64,000 nucleotides of DNA from Chersky-840 sp963811775 (GTDB lineage: Bacteria; Actinomycetota; Acidimicrobiia; Acidimicrobiales; UBA8190), in contig CAWESO010000019.1 of assembly GCA_963811775.1 (NCBI GenBank), forward strand, positions 186,001 through 250,000, given 5' to 3'. The position numbers were made by a program, and so were the translations under genes. The notes below the pieces were generated by a model. It was not told where the DNA came from, made no database searches, and saw only the letters and a program-made list of their open reading frames with translations. Numbering within the stretch: the first letter of the stretch is position 1; each line of letters starts with the position of its first letter. Shown piece after piece: positions 43,053 to 52,014 of the stretch.

Positions 43053-44171
43053 GTGGACTTCTCCTTGTCCGAGGAGCAGGAGGCCGTCAGGGAACTGGCG
43101 GCCCGCATCTTCTCCGATCTCTCGACGAACGAGCGTCTGCGCGAGATCGAAGAGACCGACGAGCGTTTCGACCGCAAGCTCTGGGCCGAGCTCGCCTCGG
43201 CTGGGCTACTCGGCATCTGGCTCCCCGAGTCCGCGGGCGGAGCCGGTCTCGGCTTCGTGGCCGCCGGCATCGTGGCCGAGGAGTCGGGCCGGGTGGCCGC
43301 GGCGGTCCCCTTCGTGGCGAGCGCCGTGCTCGGTGCCGGACCCATCGCCGAGTTCGGCGACGCCGAGCAGCAGCGTCGCTGGCTCGAGCCCATGGTGGCC
43401 GGGGACCTCGTGCTCAGCGCGGCGTTGGTGGAGCAGGGCGGCGATCCCTACGCCCCCCGTGTCACGGCCACGCGCCAGGGAGAGAGGTGGCGCCTCGACG
43501 GCACCAAGTCCTTCGTCCCCGCCGGGATGCTGGCCGGCGCGCTGGTGGTGTCGGCGCGCACCGACGACGACGTCGGGCTCTTCGTCGTCGACCCCACCGC
43601 CCCCGGCGTGTCGCGCCAGGCCCAGGAGGCCACCAGCCGGCAGATCGAGGCCGAGATCGAGTTCGCCGGGGTCGAGCTCGGTCCCGACGCCGTCCTCGTG
43701 GCCGGCCCCGATGGTGTCGGCGCGCTGCGCTGGTTGCTCGAGCACGCCGAGGCCGCCCTGTGCATGACCGTCGCCGGCGCCTGTGACGCCGCGGTGAAGC
43801 TCACGGCCACGTACACCACCGAGCGCGAGCAGTTCGGCAAGCCCATCGCCACGTTCCAGGCGGTGGGCCAGCGTGCCGCCGACGCCTTCATCGACGCCGA
43901 GGCCGTCCGGCTCACGGCGTGGCAGGCGGTGTGGCGCCTGGCGGAGGGATTGCCGGCGACGAGCGAAGTGGCGGTGGCCAAGTACTGGGCCGACGAAGGT
44001 GCCCAACGCGTCGTGCACGCCGCCCAGCATCTGCACGGCGGCATGGGCGTCGACCGCGACTACCCCCTGCACCGCTACTACCTGCTGACCAAGCACCTGG
44101 CGCTGTCTCTGGGTGGCGCCACCACCAGCCTGCTGCGCCTGGGCGACGTGCTCGCCTCCGAACCGGCCTGA
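43053..44171 (+). CDS. fadE27: Acyl-CoA dehydrogenase, FadE27-like partner subunit (ChsE5-type)
   Basis: A 372-aa acyl-CoA dehydrogenase. FSLSEEQEAVRELAARIF, the mid-domain substitution of typical catalytic sequence, YTTEREQFGKPIATFQAVGQ and HLHGGMGVDRDYPLHRYY are hallmarks of the second subunit of steroid alpha2beta2 dehydrogenases. It starts at GTG 43053, 14 bp after the partner's stop, with AGAAAGAAGG as ribosome-binding site. Known relatives (FadE27, FadE28) need the partner for a complete active site and FAD pocket. The two genes are very probably cotranscribed from the KstR-like-controlled promoter. Confidence 0.82.
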   Translation: MDFSLSEEQEAVRELAARIFSDLSTNERLREIEETDERFDRKLWAELASAGLLGIWLPESAGGAGLGFVAAGIVAEESGRVAAAVPFVASAVLGAGPIAEFGDAEQQRRWLEPMVAGDLVLSAALVEQGGDPYAPRVTATRQGERWRLDGTKSFVPAGMLAGALVVSARTDDDVGLFVVDPTAPGVSRQAQEATSRQIEAEIEFAGVELGPDAVLVAGPDGVGALRWLLEHAEAALCMTVAGACDAAVKLTATYTTEREQFGKPIATFQAVGQRAADAFIDAEAVRLTAWQAVWRLAEGLPATSEVAVAKYWADEGAQRVVHAAQHLHGGMGVDRDYPLHRYYLLTKHLALSLGGATTSLLRLGDVLASEPA

Positions 44172-44222
44172 CCGCTCCGCTCCGGGGCGGCGCGTCCTCG
44201 GGCCGCGGCGGTCCGCGTCGGC

Positions 44223-45270
44223 TCAGGCGGGGTCCTGGACCTTGGTGCCGTCGAGGTCGCGGACGAAGTCGGCGCCGAGCGCCTGTGACGGCGTGTAGGC
44301 CCCGGGCGCCACGCCGCCCGAGGCGAGCCGCTGGGCGATGCGCACGACCGAGTCGGCGGTGAGGTCGTAGGGGTCGAGGGTGGTGACCGTCGCGGTGACC
44401 GACCGGCCCGCGGCGTCGGTGGCCTGGCCCCAGAGCTGGCCCTGGTTCTTGGCCCGCGTCTCGGCCGAGGGCCCCGGGAGCCTGCCCACCACCCGCTTGA
44501 GCAGGCTCTGCACCAGCGCGCTGCGGGTGGCGGCCCCGGCCACCTGGGCCAGCGCCATCACGGGGGCCATGGCGGGGGGGAGCGCGGCGTACACGACGAT
44601 GTCGCCCACGCCGGTGGAGTGGTACGCGGTGGAGACGTCCCCCCACGCGATGGCGTGCACGGTGGCGCGCCCGTCGGCGAATTCGACCTGCCGCCGACGC
44701 CGGTCGGCGGGAACGGGACCGATCACCCCGCCGACCCGGGCGCGCCCGACCGTGCCCAGTGACTCCATCGCGGTCTTGGCCGTGCCCGGGCTCACCCCGC
44801 CCGCGGCGCGGCAGGGCGAGCTCGAGTCGGACCGCACCGGGGAGGGCCTTCGCCAGCAGGGCGGCGAGGCAGTCCGAGGGCACGACGTCGAAGCCCGCCC
44901 CGGGGAGCAGGACCACACCGCGGGCCCGGGCTTCGTCGTGGCGGGCGAGGACCGCTTCGAACACGTCGATCTCACCGGTGATGTCGAGGTAGTGGGTGCC
45001 CGTGGCGAGACACGCGTCCACCATCGGCTCCGACGTCGACGAGAAGGGGCCGGCACAGTGGGCCACCACCTCGACGTCCTCCAGCGCGCCGCGCAGGGCG
45101 GCGGCGTCGGACAGGTCGACCCTGCGGTACTCGAGCTCGAAGCGCTCGCCGAGGGTCCGGAGCCGTCGTTCGTCGCGCCCCGCCAGCACGGGGAGCTCCC
45201 CGCGCTCTGCCGCCAGCGCGGCCACGAGGCGTCCCGTGTACCCGTACGCGCCGTAGATCATCCAACTCAT
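44223..45270 (-). CDS. Saccharopine dehydrogenase NADP-binding domain protein (trans-enoyl reductase-like), frameshifted
   Basis: The N-terminal half has the Rossmann motif MIYGAYGYTGRLVAALAAERG, VVAHCAGPFSST and GTHYLDITGE, as in mycobacterial saccharopine-dehydrogenase-like enoyl reductases. The frame breaks in a GC run at about 44804-44811, where the expected LPRAGGVSPGTAKTAMESLG is split; one extra G is present and the total is 3n+1 (1048 nt). The remainder (SVTATVTTLDPYDLTADSV and the C-terminus) continues in the next frame. ATG 45270. These proteins reduce or oxidise lipid or amino acid intermediates; the substrate is unknown. It is convergent with the FadE27-like gene. Confidence 0.8.
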
Positions 45271-45529
45271 GCGGCCACCTCGGTGCTCGGTACGTCGGGG
45301 GTCACCCTACCGGGCGCCGTGCGCGGTGTCCGCGGGCGCCATCGCTCCCGTCGTCCGAGCTGGACCGCAGCGCACGGCGGGGTTTCCCGATGGGTGGGAC
45401 CTTGCTCGAGGGTTCTCCGACGGCTGACACGGGCGCGGCCCGGGACGGGTGTCACGCCTGTCGGCGCGTCGTGGGCGCAGGGGGACGTCCCGGCGCGCTG
45501 AGAACCGGGTGAGCGCGCGACGGGAGACG

Positions 45530-47092
45530 ATGGAGATGGCGGGCCCCAGCAGGAGCGGTGCACTCGATCATGTGGTGGTGATCGCCTTCGAGAACCGGTC
45601 GTTCGACAATCTCCTCGGCCGTCTGTATGAGCCGGGTGAGGTGGCGTCGTTCGAAGGCGTGATCGGACGCGACCTCACCAATCCGATCCCGACGTGGGCC
45701 GAACACGGCGCCGACCGCAAGGTCGTCGCCTACGGCGTGCCAGCGAACATGGACACCCCCAACCCCGACCCGGGCGAGGAGTACCAGCACGTCAACACCC
45801 AGCTGTTCGGGATCGTCGACCCTGTCGACAACCGGTGCCGGCTCGCCGATCACATGGTCGCCCCCTACAACGCGCCGAGCTCGTCGCTCCAGGTGCCGAC
45901 CATGGACGGCTTCGTCACCGACTACATCAGCGCCTTCACCTCCGAGATCGGGCGGCAGCCCACCTACGACGAGTACGCCCAGATCATGACGGGCTACACG
46001 CCCGCGCAGATGCCGGTCGTCTCGACGCTGGCCCGTGGTTTCGCCGCCTTCGACCACTGGTTCTGCGAGGTGCCGTCCCAGACCTTCACCAATCGATCGT
46101 TCTTCCACGCCGCGACGGCGTCGGGATTCGTCGTCAACACCGACCCTCCGGACTCGTTCCCGGTCCGCAACACCAGTGAGACGCTGTTCGAGCGCCTCGA
46201 GTCCAAGGGCTTGACCTGGCGCGTCTACTGCGACCCGCCGAGCCACGTGTCGTTCACCGGCCTCGTGCACGCCGCCCGTCTGTACCCGAGCTTCGCCCGC
46301 AACTTCGTCACCACCGACCAGTTCCTGGAGGACGCCGAGGCCGGCACCCTGCCCACCTACTCGTTCGTCGAGCCCAACATGTGGCACGGCCACAACGACA
46401 TGCACCCCGCCTTCAACGCCTTGCTCCCCGGTTTGAAGATCGACGCGCCCGAGTCCCTGATCGGCGGCGAGGCGCTGCTGGCCAAGGTCTACGACGCGGT
46501 GCGGGCCTCGTCATCGGCGACGGGCTCCAACGCCTACAACACGTTGCTGATGGTGGCCTTCGACGAGCACGGCGGCACCTACGACCACGTGCCGCCCCCG
46601 GCCGTCGCCCCTCCCGACCCGTCGAGCCCTCCGGGTCAGTTCGGCTTCCGGTTCGACCGCTCCGGGGTGCGGGTGCCGGCCCTGGCCATCTCGGCCTGGA
46701 TCCCCGAACGCACCGTCGTCACCGACGAGTACCGCCACACCTCGATCATCTCGACGCTGCGCCAGCGGTGGTCGCTCGGCCCTCCCTTCACCGGCCGCGA
46801 CGCCGTGGCCCGCGACGTGGCGCCGGTCCTGTCCCTGGAGGTGCCCCGGGCCCCCGAGAACTGGCCCGACGTCGTGGCGCGCCCGGTCCCCCGACCCGAC
46901 CCCGTCGGGCTGGGCGCCGATGTGCCGTTGCGTCCCATGGCCCGCGCCGCGCTGTCGGGGCTCTTCGCGCTGGGCAAGCAGCTCGGCCGGGCCGTCCCCG
47001 ACACGTTCCACAAGGGCATCAAGAGCGGAGAGGCCATCTCGTTGATCCACGACACCTTCGGCCACATCTTCCCCGGCCTCAAGGAGAAGTAG
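45530..47092 (+). CDS. Phosphoesterase family protein (phospholipase C / acid phosphatase-like)
   Basis: A 520-aa member of the phosphoesterase family that includes bacterial phospholipase C and AcpA. The metal site begins with VVIAFENRSFDNLLG, continues with GHNDMHP, and ends with AFDEHGGTYDHVPPP, all in normal order. Two differences from secreted phospholipases are visible: there is no Tat or Sec signal peptide, and the C-terminal domain is a short helical tail. The start is ATG 45530, with GGGAG upstream; ATG 45536 and GTG 45509 are also in frame. Cytoplasmic location is therefore suggested. Substrate unknown. Confidence 0.87.
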   Translation: MEMAGPSRSGALDHVVVIAFENRSFDNLLGRLYEPGEVASFEGVIGRDLTNPIPTWAEHGADRKVVAYGVPANMDTPNPDPGEEYQHVNTQLFGIVDPVDNRCRLADHMVAPYNAPSSSLQVPTMDGFVTDYISAFTSEIGRQPTYDEYAQIMTGYTPAQMPVVSTLARGFAAFDHWFCEVPSQTFTNRSFFHAATASGFVVNTDPPDSFPVRNTSETLFERLESKGLTWRVYCDPPSHVSFTGLVHAARLYPSFARNFVTTDQFLEDAEAGTLPTYSFVEPNMWHGHNDMHPAFNALLPGLKIDAPESLIGGEALLAKVYDAVRASSSATGSNAYNTLLMVAFDEHGGTYDHVPPPAVAPPDPSSPPGQFGFRFDRSGVRVPALAISAWIPERTVVTDEYRHTSIISTLRQRWSLGPPFTGRDAVARDVAPVLSLEVPRAPENWPDVVARPVPRPDPVGLGADVPLRPMARAALSGLFALGKQLGRAVPDTFHKGIKSGEAISLIHDTFGHIFPGLKEK

Positions 47093-47110
47093 ACGAAGGG
47101 GTGGCGCCAC

Positions 47111-47116
47111 TACGAT
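47111..47116 (+). promoter_or_regulatory. Possible -10 box (TACGAT) of a leaderless start
   Basis: TACGAT lies 7 nt before the GTG at 47124, without a ribosome-binding site. Confidence 0.4.
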
Positions 47117-47123
47117 CCCCGAC

Positions 47124-47471
47124 GTGGTCACCGTCTCCTCCGAGCGCTTCGAGGAGCTCGTGACCGACGCGCTGGGCGGGCTGCCGCCCCACTTCGCCGA
47201 GGCCATGGAGAACGTGGCCGTGATCATCGAGGGCCACGCCGAGGGCCGGGAGCTGTTCGGCCTGTACCAGGGCGTGCCCCTGACCCGGCGCGGCCCCTTG
47301 AGCTACAGCGGGGCGATGCCCGACTGCATCACGATCTACCAGGACACCATCTCGGCGCACTCGCGCGACGAGGCGCAGCTCGTCGAGCAGGTCCGCAAGA
47401 CCGTCATCCACGAGATCGCGCATCACTTCGGCATCGGGGACGCGCGCCTCGAAGAGCTCGGCTGGGCGTAA
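47124..47471 (+). CDS. Zincin-like metallopeptidase family protein
   Basis: A 115-aa protein of the small actinobacterial metallopeptidase family. The zinc site is the extended HExxHxxGxxD motif: VIHEIAHHFGIGD. The N-terminal SERFEELVTDALGGLPPHFAEAMENV is also typical. Such small zincins have no known substrate. The GTG start and upstream TACGAT indicate a leaderless transcript. It is followed by the isocitrate lyase-like gene 24 bp downstream. Confidence 0.88.
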   Translation: MVTVSSERFEELVTDALGGLPPHFAEAMENVAVIIEGHAEGRELFGLYQGVPLTRRGPLSYSGAMPDCITIYQDTISAHSRDEAQLVEQVRKTVIHEIAHHFGIGDARLEELGWA

Positions 47472-47495
47472 CCGCGGAAAGCGAGGATCACGATC

Positions 47496-48332
47496 GTGGA
47501 CCACGCCACCAAGGCGAACCGGCTCCTGGCGCTGCACGGCGCGTCGGCCCCCCTGCTCCTCCCCAACCCCTGGGACCCCGGGTCGGCCCGGCTCTTGGCG
47601 TGGCTCGGCTTCGAGGCCCTCGCCACCACGAGCAGCGGCTCGGCCGCGACCGAAGGACGCCTCGACGGGTCGCTGGGCCGCGACGAGGTGCTCGAGCACG
47701 CCGCCGCCATCGTCGCCGCCACCGACCTCCCGGTGTCGGCCGACCTCGAGAACGGGTTCGGCGACGACCCCGACGCCGTCGCCACCACGGTGCGCCTGGC
47801 ACACGACGTGGGGCTGGCCGGCTGCTCGATCGAGGACTTCACGCGCCGCCACGACGATCCCATCTACGACGCCGGGCGGGCGGTCGAGAGGATCGAGGCG
47901 GCCGCCGAGGCCGCCCACCGCGGCCCCGTGTCCCTGGTGCTGACGGCCCGGGCCGAGAACTACCTCCACGGGCACCCCGACCTCGACGACACGATCACGC
48001 GGCTCCAGCGCTACGGGGACGCCGGCGCCGACGTCCTCTACGCCCCGGGGCTCACCGCCATCGACGACATCCGCCACGTGGTGGCGAGCGTCGACCGACC
48101 CGTGAACGTCCTGGCCCGTCCGGGCGGCCCGACCGTGCCCGAGTTGGCCGCCGCCGGTGTGGCCCGCATCTCGGTGGGGGGCGCGCTGTGCTTCGCCGCC
48201 CTCGGTGCGGTGGTGGAGGCGGCCCGCGAGCTCCGCGAGCGTGGGACCTACGGGTTCTTCGAGCGCAGCGCCGTCGGCGTGCAGGCGGCGCGTGCCGCCT
48301 TCACCGACGAGCCCGTCGCCACCCCGGGGTGA
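47496..48332 (+). CDS. Isocitrate lyase / phosphoenolpyruvate mutase family protein
   Basis: A 278-aa (beta/alpha)8 enzyme of the PEP mutase/isocitrate lyase superfamily. LLLPNPWDPGSARLLAWLGF, the metal region VSADLENGFGDDP, GCSIEDF and LTARAENY give the acidic metal-binding and active-site pattern. The Cys-loop of true isocitrate lyases (KKCGH) is absent, so it is closer to oxaloacetate decarboxylases, 2-methylisocitrate lyase-like or phosphonate enzymes. GTG 47496; GCGAGGATC upstream. Likely co-transcribed with the metallopeptidase. Reaction unknown. Confidence 0.87.
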   Translation: MDHATKANRLLALHGASAPLLLPNPWDPGSARLLAWLGFEALATTSSGSAATEGRLDGSLGRDEVLEHAAAIVAATDLPVSADLENGFGDDPDAVATTVRLAHDVGLAGCSIEDFTRRHDDPIYDAGRAVERIEAAAEAAHRGPVSLVLTARAENYLHGHPDLDDTITRLQRYGDAGADVLYAPGLTAIDDIRHVVASVDRPVNVLARPGGPTVPELAAAGVARISVGGALCFAALGAVVEAARELRERGTYGFFERSAVGVQAARAAFTDEPVATPG

Positions 48333-48389
48333 GGGGGTGCTCCCGCCCCCGGGCCCTGTCGTCGCGCGCCGCGGGTCGGGCGCCAGTGG

Positions 48390-49424
48390 TTAGAGGAGGA
48401 ACTCCGCCATCATGCGCAGCGTGTCGGCGCTGCCCGCCACGAGCAGGGTGGTGGCGATGGACTCCTGCCACGCCGCCAGCTCGTCGCGGATCTTCTGGCG
48501 GGGGCCGATGAGCGCGATCTTCTCGACCATCGACGTGGGCACCGCCGCGGCCGCCTCGTCTTTTTGGCCGTCGAGGTAGAACTCCTGGATCTTGTGCGCC
48601 TCGGCTTCGAAGCCCATGCGCACGAACACGTCGAAGTGGAAGTTCATCTCCTTGGCGCCCATCCCCCCGATGTAGAGCGCCAGCATGGGCCGGTACAGGT
48701 CGGCGGCGCGCTCCACGTCGTCGTCGACGACGACGGGACAGAAGGCGATGACTTCGAAGTCCGACGCGCGGCGACGCGCCCCGGGCCGGGCGAAGCCCTC
48801 GTCCAGGGCGGTGCTGAACTCGCCCATGTGGTCCGGCGAGAAGAAGATCGGGAACCAGCCGTCGCCGATCTCCGCCGCCAGGGCGACGTTCTTGGGCCCC
48901 TCGGCGCCCAGGATGATGGGGATGTCCTTGCGCAGAGGGTGCGTGATGGGCTTGAGCGGCTTGCCCAGTCCCGTGCCCCCGGGATAGGGCAGGGGGTAGT
49001 GCGGCCCAGTGTTGACGACGGGTGCCTCACGGGCGAGGACCTGGCGGACGATGGAGACGTACTCGCGCGTGCGCGCCAGGGGCTTGGGGAAGGATTGGCC
49101 GTACCAGCCCTCCACCACCTGGGGGCCCGACACGCCGAGGCCGAGGACCAGTCGGCCCCCGCACAGGTGGTCGAGGGTGAGCGCGGCCATGCCCATGGCC
49201 GTGGGGGTGCGCGCCGACAGTTGGCACAGCGCCGTGCCGAGGCGCACGGTCGAGGTGCGTGAGCCCCACCACGCCAGCGGCGTCAGGGCGTCGGATCCGT
49301 AGGCCTCGGCCGTCCACACCGAGTCGTAGCCGAGGCGCTCGGCTTCGACCACGAGCTCCTGGGCGTTGGCGGGCGGCCCCGCCCCCCAGTACCCCATCTG
49401 CAGTCCGAGCTTCAGTCTCGCCAT
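48390..49424 (-). CDS. LLM-class F420-dependent oxidoreductase
   Basis: A 344-aa luciferase-like TIM-barrel protein. LKLGLQMGYWGAGPPANAQEL, WTAEAYGSDALTPLAWW and RLVLGLGVSGPQVVEGWYG are typical of actinobacterial F420-dependent LLM proteins. ATG 49424 follows AGGAGGACCCG. A second member lies 55 bp upstream on the same strand, and both may be transcribed with the P450 gene. Substrate unknown; F420 dependence is inferred from family, not shown by a unique residue. Confidence 0.88.
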   Translation of the reverse strand: MARLKLGLQMGYWGAGPPANAQELVVEAERLGYDSVWTAEAYGSDALTPLAWWGSRTSTVRLGTALCQLSARTPTAMGMAALTLDHLCGGRLVLGLGVSGPQVVEGWYGQSFPKPLARTREYVSIVRQVLAREAPVVNTGPHYPLPYPGGTGLGKPLKPITHPLRKDIPIILGAEGPKNVALAAEIGDGWFPIFFSPDHMGEFSTALDEGFARPGARRRASDFEVIAFCPVVVDDDVERAADLYRPMLALYIGGMGAKEMNFHFDVFVRMGFEAEAHKIQEFYLDGQKDEAAAAVPTSMVEKIALIGPRQKIRDELAAWQESIATTLLVAGSADTLRMMAEFLL

Positions 49425-49479
49425 CGGGTCCTCCTGTCGGCGTCGTGGCGCGGTCCGGGTCCCGTCGTCAGGTCCCCGG

Positions 49480-50388
49480 TCACCGCATCTTGGCCATGAC
49501 CTCGTCGGCGAACCGGGCCGAGGCGTCGAGCCGGGCCCGGAGCTGCGCCTCGGGGGAGTCCGAGGCATCCACCTCGGCCACCATGGCCGGCGCGCACAAG
49601 GTGTCGGTCACGCCGTAGTCCTCTTCGAAGCTGCGGTACAGGTCAGCGTCGGGCCGGGCCCAAAGAGAGAGGTAGATCGAGAAGGGCTCGTCCTCGCGCC
49701 CGGCCCGCCGACGCTGCTCGGCCAGCGCGTCGAGGTATTCCCGGGCCTGGTCGGGCTTGTAGGCCCCCGCCGCCACCCAGCCGTCGCACAGCGTCGCCGC
49801 CCGCCGCAGCGCCGGTGCCGAGTGGCCGCCGCCGATGATGGGGATGGGTCCCGGCGGCGAGGGCTCCATGCGCATGGCGGGCACGTCGTAGTACGGGCCG
49901 TGGTACTCCACCCACCCGCCGGCCCACACCGCTCGCAGCGCCGGGATCATGTCGTCGAGCCGCTTGCCCCGGGTGTGGAAGTCCTGTCCGGTGGCGACGA
50001 ATTCCTCTTCGCACCAGCCCACGCCGACCCCGAGCGCCACGCGTCCCGACGACACCACCGCGGCGGTGCCCACCTGCTTCGCCACCGTCATGAGGTCGCG
50101 TGCCGGCGCGACGTAGACGCCGGTCGTGAACTCGACGCGCTCGGTCACCGCCGCCATGGCCGAGATCAGGCACCACGCATCGGGCCAGTGCGTATCGGGG
50201 TCCCAGTGGTCCCCGAACCCCGGAGCGCCGTCCTCGCGGGTCGAGTACGTGTAGCGCGACTGCCGGTCGCGGGGGAAGAACATGTGGTCGGAGACGTAGA
50301 TCCCGTCATATCCCTGCGCGTCGGCGGCCTTGGCCAGCTCGATGGCATGCAGGGTCGGGAGGAACGTGACCGCCTGATGGAATCGCAC
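49480..50388 (-). CDS. LLM-class F420-dependent oxidoreductase (TIGR03619-like)
   Basis: A 302-aa luciferase-like protein. VTFLPTLHAIELAKAADAQGYDGIYVSDHM, VGTAAVVSSGRVALGVGVGW and PIPIIGGGHSAPALRRAA match the short LLM subgroup found in F420-producing bacteria. It starts at GTG 50388, 48 bp downstream of the P450 gene's stop, and it may be cotranscribed with it. Its neighbours suggest a steroid-linked or other hydrophobic substrate, but this is not demonstrable. Confidence 0.87.
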   Translation of the reverse strand: MRFHQAVTFLPTLHAIELAKAADAQGYDGIYVSDHMFFPRDRQSRYTYSTREDGAPGFGDHWDPDTHWPDAWCLISAMAAVTERVEFTTGVYVAPARDLMTVAKQVGTAAVVSSGRVALGVGVGWCEEEFVATGQDFHTRGKRLDDMIPALRAVWAGGWVEYHGPYYDVPAMRMEPSPPGPIPIIGGGHSAPALRRAATLCDGWVAAGAYKPDQAREYLDALAEQRRRAGREDEPFSIYLSLWARPDADLYRSFEEDYGVTDTLCAPAMVAEVDASDSPEAQLRARLDASARFADEVMAKMR

Positions 50389-50436
50389 GAATCCAGCTTC
50401 TCCTCGGGTCGCCCGTGGCCGGCGGCGACTCGCTCG

Positions 50437-51669
50437 TCAGTGCCCGATCGGCACGCCGGGGCTGAAGGCGATCGGGAGGTGCTTCACCCCGTTGATGAAT
50501 GCCGACTGGAGCCGCTGGGGCTCCCCGTCGAGGCGCAGGTCGGGCATGCGGTCGAGGAGGTGTTGGAACATGACCCGGATCTCCATGCGCGCCAGGTTCG
50601 TCCCCAGACAGAAGTGGGGCCCGCCCCCGCCGAAGGCCATGTGGGGGTTGGGGGAACGCCCGATGTCGAACTTGTCGGGGTTCTCGAAGATGTCCTCGTC
50701 GCGATTGGCCGAGATGTGGAAGAAGACCACCTTCTGGTCCTCCTCGATGCGCTGACCGCGGATCTCGACCGGTCCCGTGGTCTGGCGGCGGAAGTTCATG
50801 ACGGGCGTGACGAAGCGCAGCATCTCGTCGGTGGCCGTCGGGAGGAGGGACCGGTCGGCGACCAGGCGCTGCCACTGCTCGGGGTGCTCGAAGAAGGCGT
50901 GCATCGCCCCCGAGATCAGGTTGCGCGTCGTCTCGTTGCCGGCCACGGTGAGAAGCAGGAAGAAGAGCTCGAGCTCGAGCTCCGACAGCTGGTCGCCGTC
51001 GACCTCGACATTGGCGAGCACGCTCATGAGGTCGTCGGCGGGATCGGCCTTCTTCTGGGCGAAGAGCTCGGCTGCATACGTGAAGAGCTCGATGGCCGCC
51101 TCGCCGGCGTAGTTCTCGCCGTCCGCGTTGGTCTGGAACTCGGGGTCCTCCTGCCCGATCATGCGGTTGGACCAGTCGAACATGTTGTGGCGGTCCGCCT
51201 GCGGCACCCCGAGCAGGTCGGCGATGACCTGGAGCGGGAGCTCGGCCGAGATGTCGGTGACGAAGTCGGCTTGGCCCTTCTCGATGACGGCGTCGATGAT
51301 GTCGTCGGCCGTCTTGTGGATCTTCTCCTCGAGCGCGTTCACCATGCGCGGCGTGAAGCCCTTGTTCACCAGGCGCCGGTAGCGGGTGTGCAGGGGCGGG
51401 TCCATGTTGAGCATCATCAATCGCTGCTGCTCGAGCTGCTCGTCGGGCATCTCCCACAGCAACGTGGCCCGCTTGGCCGACGAGAAGTGCTCGTAGTCCC
51501 GGTTGACCGTGACGCAGTCCTCGTACTTGGTCACGGCCCAGAACCCCGGTCCCTCGGGCTCCTCGTGCCAGTACACCGGGGCCTGCCGGCGGAGCTCGGC
51601 GAACCACTCGTGGGGCACGGCCGAGACGAAATTCCTCGAGTCGATCAGGTCGATCTCGCTGAGATCCAT
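50437..51669 (-). CDS. cyp125: Cytochrome P450, CYP125-like
   Basis: A 410-aa P450. The I-helix oxygen motif is AGNETTRN, the ExxR helix and the heme-binding loop FGGGGPHFCLGTNL (Cys 354) are present, and the C-terminus shows LQSAFINGVKHLPI, which resembles the mycobacterial CYP125 ending (LRSGWLNGIKHW). CYP125 oxidises the terminal C26/27 carbon of cholesterol side chains. ATG 51669 is preceded by GAGGAGGGACCGGCC. The gene is divergent from the FadE29-like operon, and a KstR-like half-perfect operator lies in the promoter. CYP124/142 type cannot be excluded without comparison. Confidence 0.85.
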   Translation of the reverse strand: MDLSEIDLIDSRNFVSAVPHEWFAELRRQAPVYWHEEPEGPGFWAVTKYEDCVTVNRDYEHFSSAKRATLLWEMPDEQLEQQRLMMLNMDPPLHTRYRRLVNKGFTPRMVNALEEKIHKTADDIIDAVIEKGQADFVTDISAELPLQVIADLLGVPQADRHNMFDWSNRMIGQEDPEFQTNADGENYAGEAAIELFTYAAELFAQKKADPADDLMSVLANVEVDGDQLSELELELFFLLLTVAGNETTRNLISGAMHAFFEHPEQWQRLVADRSLLPTATDEMLRFVTPVMNFRRQTTGPVEIRGQRIEEDQKVVFFHISANRDEDIFENPDKFDIGRSPNPHMAFGGGGPHFCLGTNLARMEIRVMFQHLLDRMPDLRLDGEPQRLQSAFINGVKHLPIAFSPGVPIGH

Positions 51670-51767
51670 GGCCGGTCCCTCCTCGGTACGTCATCGACGT
51701 CCCGGTCCCGACGTGCTCGGGCCACCGCGACCACGGGCCCTCCCCGCCGAAGAACCGGCCGCATTTT

Positions 51768-51781
51768 CAGAACGTGTTCCA
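51768..51781. promoter_or_regulatory. KstR-like operator (one mismatch) for the P450 gene
   Basis: CAGAACGTGTTCCA agrees with TnnAACnnGTTnnA except for the first base. It lies about 100 bp upstream of ATG 51669 and immediately downstream of the TATCAT -10 candidate on the minus strand. Confidence 0.6.
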
Positions 51782-51923
51782 GTGATGATAGGTCGCCACC
51801 GGGACGGCGGCCAACAGGCCCGTCCGCGCTCGACGATCGGCGCCGGCGGGCTCCGCCACGCACGTCGGGGCCGGTGTCCCCGCAATTGTCGTCGCCGGCG
51901 GCGCGGCTGATACGGTGCCAAAC

Positions 51924-51937
51924 TAGAACGAGTTATA
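51924..51937. promoter_or_regulatory. KstR-like operator for the igr-like operon
   Basis: TAGAACGAGTTATA fits TnnAACnnGTTnnA exactly. It lies 77 bp upstream of ATG 52015 and 7 nt after the TACGGT box. Confidence 0.7.
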
Positions 51938-52014
51938 GCGACAGACCCCACGAAAAACTGTCATAGCGATGGCCGCGACCGGGCGACCGGCTCGGACCGG
52001 AAGTGGACGGCGCC

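Larger units (their letters stand above)
51670..52014. promoter_or_regulatory. Divergent promoter region between CYP125-like and igr-like operons
   Basis: 345 bp without a gene and with two KstR-like sites. TATCAT (reverse strand, 51785-51790) directly precedes the first site for the P450; TACGGT (51911-51916) directly precedes the second for the FadE29-like gene. Each operator would overlap the start of transcription. Confidence 0.55.

Noticed and set aside
48334..48352. G5/C5 stem between the isocitrate lyase-like and LLM genes as terminator
   Set aside because: The stem GGGGG...CCCCC is short and its loop is long; no better than chance in this composition.
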